A program made the position numbers and the translations under genes. The notes under the pieces are model-generated. The model searched no databases. It was given only the letters and a program-made list of their open reading frames with translations, and was not told the origin of the DNA. Of a stretch of 64,000 bases of DNA, positions 57,725-64,000 are shown piece after piece. This stretch comes from Tanypteryx hageni (Eukaryota; Arthropoda; Insecta; Odonata; Petaluridae), in contig CM054114.1 in the NCBI GenBank assembly GCA_028673005.1, positions 127,501,307-127,565,306 of the forward strand, in the 5' to 3' direction. The first letter of the stretch is position 1; each line of letters opens with the position of its first letter.

Positions 57725-58600
57725 GTGCCTACTATAGGACCCGTGTCTTGATTGAGTGTAACCTCTTTGTTTTTGAAAATGGCCAAACCGCATCTAAAAG
57801 GTAGTTACTGGAAATGGGGTTAAGTAATTTAAGGTTATATAAGTGGAGTGTTGTGTGTGAAGAATGTGAGTTGCTAGGCTTGATTTTTCAAAATATCCAT
57901 TTTTAAAGTACGAAACATGTTCTTTGAATCTGGTAACTATTTTTTTTTGGTCTGACCAATATAAATCTTTTCACACTTATCGCAGCCGATTTGATAAATG
58001 CCGGATTTTTCATTAAGTGGGATCGGATCTTTAGGGTTTCCAAGCCATTTACGGATATAGTTTTTGGACGACAATGTAATATTTAAACCAGAATCTTTGA
58101 AAATCTTTTTTAGGCCCCGTGTGTATTGTGGAAATAAATTTATCTTTGTATATTTCTTTTTTTGAAGTTACTAAGGTTTGTAGGATTGTTGAATTTTGAA
58201 CGCTTAATTTGTTTGTGTTTTATAACTAAATTATCTATCACTTTAGTGGGGAAACCATTCCTTTAAGCAGTTTTTTTTTATGAAACTTAATTCTTTCGGA
58301 AATTCCGATTAGTGTAGTGGTAATCTGTACACGAGGAAATTGTATGGTGCTATTTTTTTGCTATAGCAGTGTTGTGAGTTAACCGGTATAAATCTGTCCG
58401 TGTTTTTGGGTTTCCGGAATATATTGTACTCTAAACAGTTATTTTTCTTGGTAAGGAGGTCTAAAAATGCAGGTAGCTATTGTTTTCTATTTCAAAAGTG
58501 AATTTAATCGATGCGTATTGTGAATTTAGATCATTTAGGAAAGGGTCTATATTGTATATGCAGTGTTTTACTATATTATCCAGAGTTTAAAATCGAAAAT
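57725..58600 (-). pseudogene. Penelope-like element fragment: RT C-terminus and GIY-YIG nuclease
   Basis: In minus sense, from 58570: LNSQYASIKFTFEIENNSYL, then after a frame change LEYNIFRKPKNTDRFIPVNS and KIAPYNFLVYRLP, which is the block after the catalytic palm in Penelope reverse transcriptases. Then NGFPTKVIDNLVIKHK and, further, LGNPKDPIPLNEKSGIYQIG followed by CDKCEKIYIGQTKK, the N-terminal GIY...YIG motif of the Penelope endonuclease. Weaker similarity continues to about 57725 (SLATHILH, then LLNPISSNYLLDAVWPFSK). Several frame shifts make it dead. The N-terminal RT with the catalytic Asp pair was not found. Confidence 0.78.
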
Positions 58601-60705
58601 TATTCCGACTGGTCCTAATCCCTCAATCTCACATAGACTCAAGTTATTCTATAACGTGGTTTCCTATTTCACGATGTTTTTTATGAACGTATCCCTAATG
58701 TTATAAGAAGAATGACTGCTCTCTGGCTTAAGACCTGACGGTAAATCTAAGATCCGTAACTATATGGTCGTGTTATTTTGTTTGTCTGCATTTGGTAGAA
58801 TATTTTGAACCAAGTTACATAAACTTTTTGAGAATTAAATTTAATAAGATGCGATTCACATAGTTACGGCATACACGATCGATTTCATGCAAAACTTGAC
58901 CTACCTCTTAGACTTCAGAGAAACTTCGTCTAACCTTAGCAATAGTTCTACTATCATCGAAATTTTCGAAGAAAACGGCATACGCACAGTAAGTTTGAAA
59001 GCCTACGTGGCAAGGAATTTCCAGAGATTGCTAAAGGCAGTTGACGTTGAGAAACCATCCGAATACTTTGGATAACTAAAATTACTCAATATCGTAGCGT
59101 AGCTACCAAACTTTTCTTAATTTAGTTACACGTATACAAGTTCTAGAACACCAGAGATACAAAAAAGGGTAACTGCCCAAAGAAATGCATTAAGTTATTA
59201 AGCCTCTAATTGTTAAACAAACGCACTCCTTTGTGTTAAATATACGATTAGTCACGTGGAATTAATTATTTTAAATAATTTTCAAAAGATTAAGCAACCA
59301 AATGAAATGAAATGAAATTGAAATGGTTAATCTAAAATAGCTTTTAATTGCAACAGAGATGGAGTGTATTACTTTCCTCACTTAAAAAAAAATAAATTGG
59401 TAAAATACATAAGTGACATCATTTGAACGACGTATAGGATAGGGTAAGATATGAGAAATTAATCGATTGATGATGTGATTGCCATATATGTAGAACGGAA
59501 AGCTCTAAGTGCGCTCTGTCATAAAAATATACAAAGTTCTGTTGAAAAAGAAAGATTCTTAAGTTTTTTATTGTATTATACGGTGGAAAGGTTTATAAAT
59601 GTATTCGTCCCCATAAAAAGTATGAAAAGTATACATTTCACATAACAAAATCTAATTTCTCAAGACCATTCATACTTGAGATCATATATGATACAATGTT
59701 ATACAAAAATATATACAAGTATGCATATATAGAAATATATCTGTTAAGGAAAATCATACATTTCGAAAATTTCCGCAGTAAATCTTCACTATAGTAAAAT
59801 TCGTTATCATTTCCTCAATTAGGAGAAATTTCAGATGTGCGTTCAATAAAAGTTAATCAATAAATATGAATGCTTTTTATTTTCGAAACAGATAGCCAAA
59901 ATGAGGAAATTAACTCATTAACTCAATCGCTAGCAACTTACTCTGAAGAAAGGTAAAGCGATTTAATATAATTCGCTTTCAATCTAAGCTCCCCTAAAGC
60001 ATCGCCTTCGGCAGCTGTTTACACGCCATCCTAAGTCCACAATTTTTTGCCGGCCAACAGAAGGAAGCCACTCCACCCGCGCCGCCGAAGTGTATTCGCA
60101 AAACAGGTCCAGGAGGAGGACGCAGACCGCATCCGCGAACAGGCGATGGAACCGGGCAAATCAAAACCCTTTCCAACGCTTTTTTGCCGGTTCCGACTAT
60201 GGAAGGCGGGCAAAAACGTCCACTCGCATACGTTCACAATGTGTGCGCATTCATACGCACACAAAACGGCCTTTTTGCCGCCATTAGGGGTCCGTTTAAT
60301 TCCTCGGTTCGACGTCTGCGACCGCGAAACTCCCTCGAGGCAAGTAGAAGGGGCGAGAAAAGAGGAAGGGAAAGCGCAAGTTAATAGAATAGTGAGGGGA
60401 AGAAAGCTGCCGAAAAAAAACACTCAACGGGAGATGGCGGGGATGGATTATGTACGTGGATTTTGGTTATCATGGGAATATAACGGAGTAGAAAATTACC
60501 TGACTAAATATAACATAAACTGTAATTAAAAAGACCGGAAGAGAAAGGAAGCAAATGAGCAACAGGACAACGGACAGGAAATGCGGTGGGCACCAGAGCA
60601 GCATGACTACACCCAACAAGGAAAACAAAGAAAATTATGAAGCACAACTTACAAAAACATTCATATATTGTAATAAATTTATATTGCATGTGTATTTTTT
60701 GTTAC
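58600..60705. other. Mostly AT-rich noncoding DNA with a GC-rich island at 59990-60430
   Basis: 58600-58870 may hold more Penelope sequence, too decayed to align by eye. A 62-codon frame at 58887-59075 has no known motif. The island at 59990-60430 is GC-rich with CG dinucleotides and a plus-strand frame of 160 codons (60047-60529) that shows no domain and no splice-supported exon structure. It could be unique regulatory DNA or an unrecognised element. Confidence 0.4.
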
Positions 60706-60710
60706 TAGTG

Positions 60711-60735
60711 TAATTGCCCGTCAAAAATGAAGGGT
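60711..60735 (-). mobile_element. Helitron 3' terminus (minus orientation)
   Basis: In minus sense a hairpin CCCTTCATTTTTGACGGG (imperfect stem) is followed by CAATTACA and CTAG, then a host T. It is the same family as 47199-47230 and 17225-17360. The element body would extend to the right into the pyrimidine-rich DNA. Confidence 0.65.
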
Positions 60736-60774
60736 ATAGATAAATAAAGCATTAAAAATAGGCACATCCCATTC

Positions 60775-61190
60775 CTCCTCCCTTTCTCTACTCCTCAATC
60801 TCATTTTCCTCTCTTTCCGTCCTATTCGCCCTCTCTCTCTCACATTCTCCTTCCTCTATCCCTTCTAATCTCCTCTCTCTATACCTTCCATTCCCCTCCG
60901 TCTCTCCCTCCTATTCTCCCTTCCTCTCTCCCTTCCATTCTTATCATTCTCTCCTTTGGCTATAATAATCCAAGATGTTGATTAGCCAAAATTACACACA
61001 AACAAACAATCCTTATCTTCTTTTCATTCTCATCCCTCTATCCCTCCCATTCCCACTCTCTTTCTTCCTCACTTCCACTCTCCCTCCCTCCTATTCTCTT
61101 TTCTCTCTCTCTCTCTTCCTCCCTTTCATTCTCCTCCCTTTCTCCCTACCATTCACCTTTGCTCTCCCCCTCTCACTATCCCCTTAAAAA
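60775..61190 (+). repeat. Pyrimidine-rich tract
   Basis: The plus strand is dominated by TCTCCCTCC and CTTTCTC words, the complement of the purine tracts elsewhere. It is broken at about 60960-61010 by AT-rich sequence. The same arrangement, Helitron end then pyrimidine tract, occurs at 17225-17360. Confidence 0.75.
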
Positions 61191-61198
61191 TATAATTA

Positions 61199-61330
61199 TC
61201 TCTCTAAGCTCAAAACTATTTTAAGTTTCTGGAACATATTTTTACGGGAATTTTATATATTTTACCTTTTAGTTCATATAAAATGTTGTTTCATTAAAAT
61301 TAATTTATAAATTTTATTTTCATAAATGTA
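61199..61330 (+). repeat. Copy of a dispersed repeat also found at 47070-47185
   Basis: CTCAAAACTATTTTAAGTTT and CATATAAAATGTTGTTTCAT correspond in order to GAAACTATTTTAACTCTCTG and CATATAAAAGTTGGTTTCAT at 47078-47155. In the first locus this segment directly precedes a Helitron end; here it lies on the far side of the pyrimidine tract. Confidence 0.55.
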
Positions 61331-61334
61331 TTTT

Positions 61335-62205
61335 CTTTGAATATTTTGATATTCAATGGCTTCGATTGAATCAAATTGATCAATTTATTCGGACCAGTTT
61401 TGGTCCAAAATATATTGCTAGTCAACAAAAATGATTGCTATGAATTGATCGAACTGTTTACGAATCAACTCAATGATGTGTTTTTACGCCAAAGAATTTG
61501 CTTTGCTATAAATTTCTATTTTTCATTTTTATTTATTCAGTATCACTATGTTCTTATTCTTAAGTATAGGCAATCTGCACTCCTCATCCCTAGCCTTATG
61601 CGAAAACAATACCAAAACGTCGCAGTTGCTTCTAACAGAGTGACACACGTTGCAGAATTAGCTTTCCAGTAAGATGTGACTCAATTAAAGAAATTCGGTA
61701 TTTTTCGATTAAACGTTTTTCCCTAAATCACTCAGAGATATATAAACAGAACCATTTAAGATCTAGGTACAAAACAAAAAAAGTATAATACCTAACAGGG
61801 AAAACATGACAAAAATCATAAGAAAAATATATTAAAATACTTGCAATGTATTTTTTAAAATCAAGAATAAATAAAGCCTTTTTATATGTTGAATATGTAT
61901 TCTAGTAACTAATCTGTATCACATATATTTTATACGGTGTCAGCAATTCTACAGTTCGAATGCAATTGAAATGAAGTAAGCGAAACAACTGAACATTAAT
62001 TACCTACTTCAAAGCATCTGTGCGCTTGTGTCATCGATTCCACATATGGAGACAACTTTTGACGGAAGATCACGAAGAGTAATTATTGAAACAACAGGAT
62101 GATTTCGAAAAATGGGCAAAATTGTCTGACTATCGTTATAGTAACAAAGAGTTTCTCGGGTGATAATCTGTGACTTTTAAATTCGCTTCCGTTATATAAG
62201 TATAG
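61335..62205. other. AT-rich noncoding DNA
   Basis: A 98-codon frame at 61376-61672 has no recognisable domain. Nothing else was found. Confidence 0.45.
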
Positions 62206-62207
62206 AG

Positions 62208-62973
62208 CAGTGTTTTTCAACCGTTGCTCCGCGGAGCACTGGGGCTCCGCAAACATGAGGCAGGTGCTCCGCAAGCCTTTTAAAAAATTAAAGTGAAAAG
62301 TCCAATTATTGGAAATATAATATTAACTGTTTAATATCTGAATATTTCTCCAGCAAAGATTTGGACATTTCAAATTGTGTTTCGATTTGTACTGACGGTG
62401 CAGCAAATATGAAAGGTGTACATGCAGGATTGGTTGCAAAATTTAAAAAAGTAGTGCCAAAAATTAAAATTACACATTGTATTATTCACCGAGAATTATT
62501 AGCATGTAAAAAGTTAATTTCATTTTGTGGATCGTTTTCATGACAATGTAATATTCATGTACTGTAAAATGTAAAAAAGTATATGATACATATAGTGCCA
62601 TACTAAATTACAGCAACAATTCAGATACCCTTGACTACAAAAAATTTTCGTCTAAAATTTAGCCAACATTTCTTTTTAATAATAAATTTGCGGAAGGATT
62701 CGACGCGTATTCGAAAATCAATGGCCGCAAAATGAATCTCATTCTTTCAGGCGTCGTTTGGTTCAAGTGCCGCATTCATAGAGGGATTCTAAGTGATTTT
62801 AAAATGCGAATGAAAAATATGCTGCATCGCATTTGCTCCCATTTAATTTTATGCCAACCTATAGGGAGAGGGGAGGGTTTTGATTTTATATAATAGAAGG
62901 ATTTGGTCTGGTGCTCCTAAATTAGGGGATATCGTGGTGTGCTCCACGGTCTAATAAAGGTTGAGAAACACTG
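62208..62973 (+). mobile_element. hAT element, internally deleted, exact target duplication
   Basis: Ends CAGTGTTTTTCAACCGTTGC and, reverse-complemented, CAGTGTTTCTCAACCTTTAT, with a GCTCCGCGGAGCAC / GTGGAGCAC-type subterminal region. The flanking 8-mer GTATAGAG is identical on both sides (62200-62207 and 62974-62981). At 766 bp it is far shorter than an autonomous hAT (2.5-4 kb), but it still carries a piece of transposase (62361-62543), so it is a deletion derivative. Confidence 0.9.
62361..62543 (+). pseudogene. hAT transposase fragment (ZBED5-like group)
   Basis: A 60-codon open segment reads SICTDGAANMKGVHAGLVAK and KITHCIIHRELLACKKL. TDGAANM with the following THCxxHRExLAxKK is the central block of hAT transposases related to vertebrate ZBED5, containing the second catalytic Asp and the C-x2-H motif. 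The zinc-finger N-terminus and C-terminal dimerisation region are absent. Confidence 0.82.
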
Positions 62974-62984
62974 GTATAGAGTAT

Positions 62985-64000
62985 GCGCATTCAAATTTCA
63001 TCGCTTCTTTTATCAAGATTCTCAATAGTTTGTTCAGCATGTAATTTAAGGTTTTCAAGATAAAAATTATGTATAATCTTGTTTTCACAATATTAAGATA
63101 AATTCATTATTAGTTGTATATGTAATTTTATAAATTTTTAATTTTCAGAAGGCGTATATACCCCACGATAAGACGCATCCCATTTTGCAGGACAAAAAAA
63201 TGAAAAAGGTGCATTATATATACGGGTATTCACGATATATACATAATATACATACATATATTCATATATGAGTATATATACGAAAACACATACATAAATA
63301 CATCCTAAATACCGGTACATAGAAGGAAAGAGGGAGGGGAGGGAAGAAGAGGATCGTCGAAGCGTAATAGGTAGGGTATCTCGAAGAGAAGACTGATAAT
63401 TAAAGTTTGCGGTTACCAGGGAAAGGAAGTGGTAACGACAGTTCCCCAAAAGGGACGATGAGATAAGAGACTTTGGTTCGAAAACGGAAGGGAAGGGGTT
63501 GAGAGATGAAGGAAGGGGAGGATAGGAGTGGAGTTTATCTCAGGGAATTAGCGGAACATCTGAAAAGGGATCTTTAAGTTAAAGGGTGCGGTAAATAGGA
63601 CCGGCTGCTGCGTCGGATGGGTGGATTTACCGACAGCGAATTTAAGAGGGAGCGTTTTATCTCGATGCGAAATAGGATTTGACTAATCTCGGAGATGAGC
63701 GATCCCATTTTTGACTTTCCCAAAGGAAAACTGTTCGCAATATGTATTTTACTAATACTGTTGAGCTCCCTGTGTCATTTTAAGTATTTTGTCAACAAAG
63801 AGTATAAAATGTACGAAGCGTTCCTATGATCTTTTGATAAAAGATTAATTACACTTCCTGATCCTTATTTTGACATTCGATTATTCGAAGACCAAAGAGA
63901 AAATCCAGCTAAATCCATTAAAATAAAATTTGTTGGAAGATCGAGGAAGATAAACTTCCGTGCATATGATAATAATGCAATTTTGATTCATGATTAAAAA
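62985..64000. other. Noncoding DNA, purine-rich at 63310-63560
   Basis: AT-rich at first, with TA/CA words near 63210-63300, then GA-rich. A 103-codon frame on the minus strand across the TA region has no domain. Nothing else recognised up to the right edge. Confidence 0.5.

Noticed and set aside
58887..59075. 62-codon frame beginning MQNLTYLLDFRETSS
   Set aside because: No similarity I can recognise; similar-length frames are common in the window.
60047..60529. 160-codon plus-strand frame in a GC-rich island
   Set aside because: No domain, no conserved-looking motif, and the opposite strand is equally open (130 codons). GC-rich DNA has fewer stops by chance.
1..64000. CRISPR array, operon, riboswitch or phage-type system
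   Set aside because: The genome is eukaryotic; repeats here are transposon ends, satellites and microsatellites, with none of the regular spacer structure or associated genes.

Overview
This window is eukaryotic and almost certainly arthropod genomic DNA: an AT-rich background with long stretches without coding sequence, many (TA)n and (GA)n tracts, and a dense, nested load of transposable elements (hAT miniature elements, mariner, Helitron ends, Jockey-type LINE, Penelope, tRNA-derived SINEs). There are no bacterial-style genes, operons, CRISPR arrays or rRNA genes. The only likely host coding sequence I can support is one exon on the minus strand (2843-3061). It encodes the start of an immunoglobulin domain with the hallmark residues of arthropod Dscam (Down syndrome cell adhesion molecule) proteins and has a good splice acceptor. 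If that is right, the rest of the window, to the right of the exon, is probably a very large upstream intron or 5' flank of that gene. I cannot name the species; a large-genome arthropod (chelicerate, or an insect with long introns) fits best.

Layout. 1-3100: AT-rich DNA plus the Dscam-like exon. 3100-11200: noncoding DNA with a Tc1/mariner relic (6117-6680) and a mariner (9162-10830) that has itself been hit by a hAT miniature element and by a tRNA-like repeat. 11200-19700: mostly unique AT-rich DNA with a hAT miniature element (12893-13211) and a Helitron 3' end (15770). 19700-23000: a long purine-rich block holding an unusual fold-back element (20562-21954) whose inverted arms are built of 16-bp tandem subrepeats. 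26000-31300: hAT miniature elements, a three-level nest (LINE in SINE in hAT, 27924-29420), a Helitron end, and a miniature element inside another (30820-31283). 32000-37900: purine tracts, palindromes, and two further inverted-repeat elements. 37870-41000: a Helitron 5' end, a 201-bp element with perfect 24-bp inverted ends, and two hAT miniature elements of one family. 41300-50500: dispersed and tandem repeats, two clusters of a tRNA-Gly-like repeat in tandem or head-to-head arrangement, and long purine-rich DNA. 51480-54900: a tandem array of a dispersed repeat, broken by a 922-bp fold-back element with a tRNA-like sequence in its arms. 54915-58600: a Jockey-type LINE that keeps ORF1 and endonuclease but lacks reverse transcriptase, next to a Penelope-like fragment with its GIY-YIG nuclease. 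60700-64000: a Helitron end, pyrimidine-rich DNA, and a hAT element with exact 8-bp target duplications and a remnant of transposase.

None of the transposase or reverse transcriptase genes seen is intact; all carry stops, frameshifts, lost catalytic residues or large deletions. The value of the window lies in the well-delimited insertions: target-site duplications and nesting give a relative history, and several repeat architectures (the 16-bp subrepeat fold-back, the tRNA-like tandem/inverted units, the 922-bp fold-back) are unusual enough to deserve a family-level search. Domain names come from recognising motifs by eye; no database search was possible.
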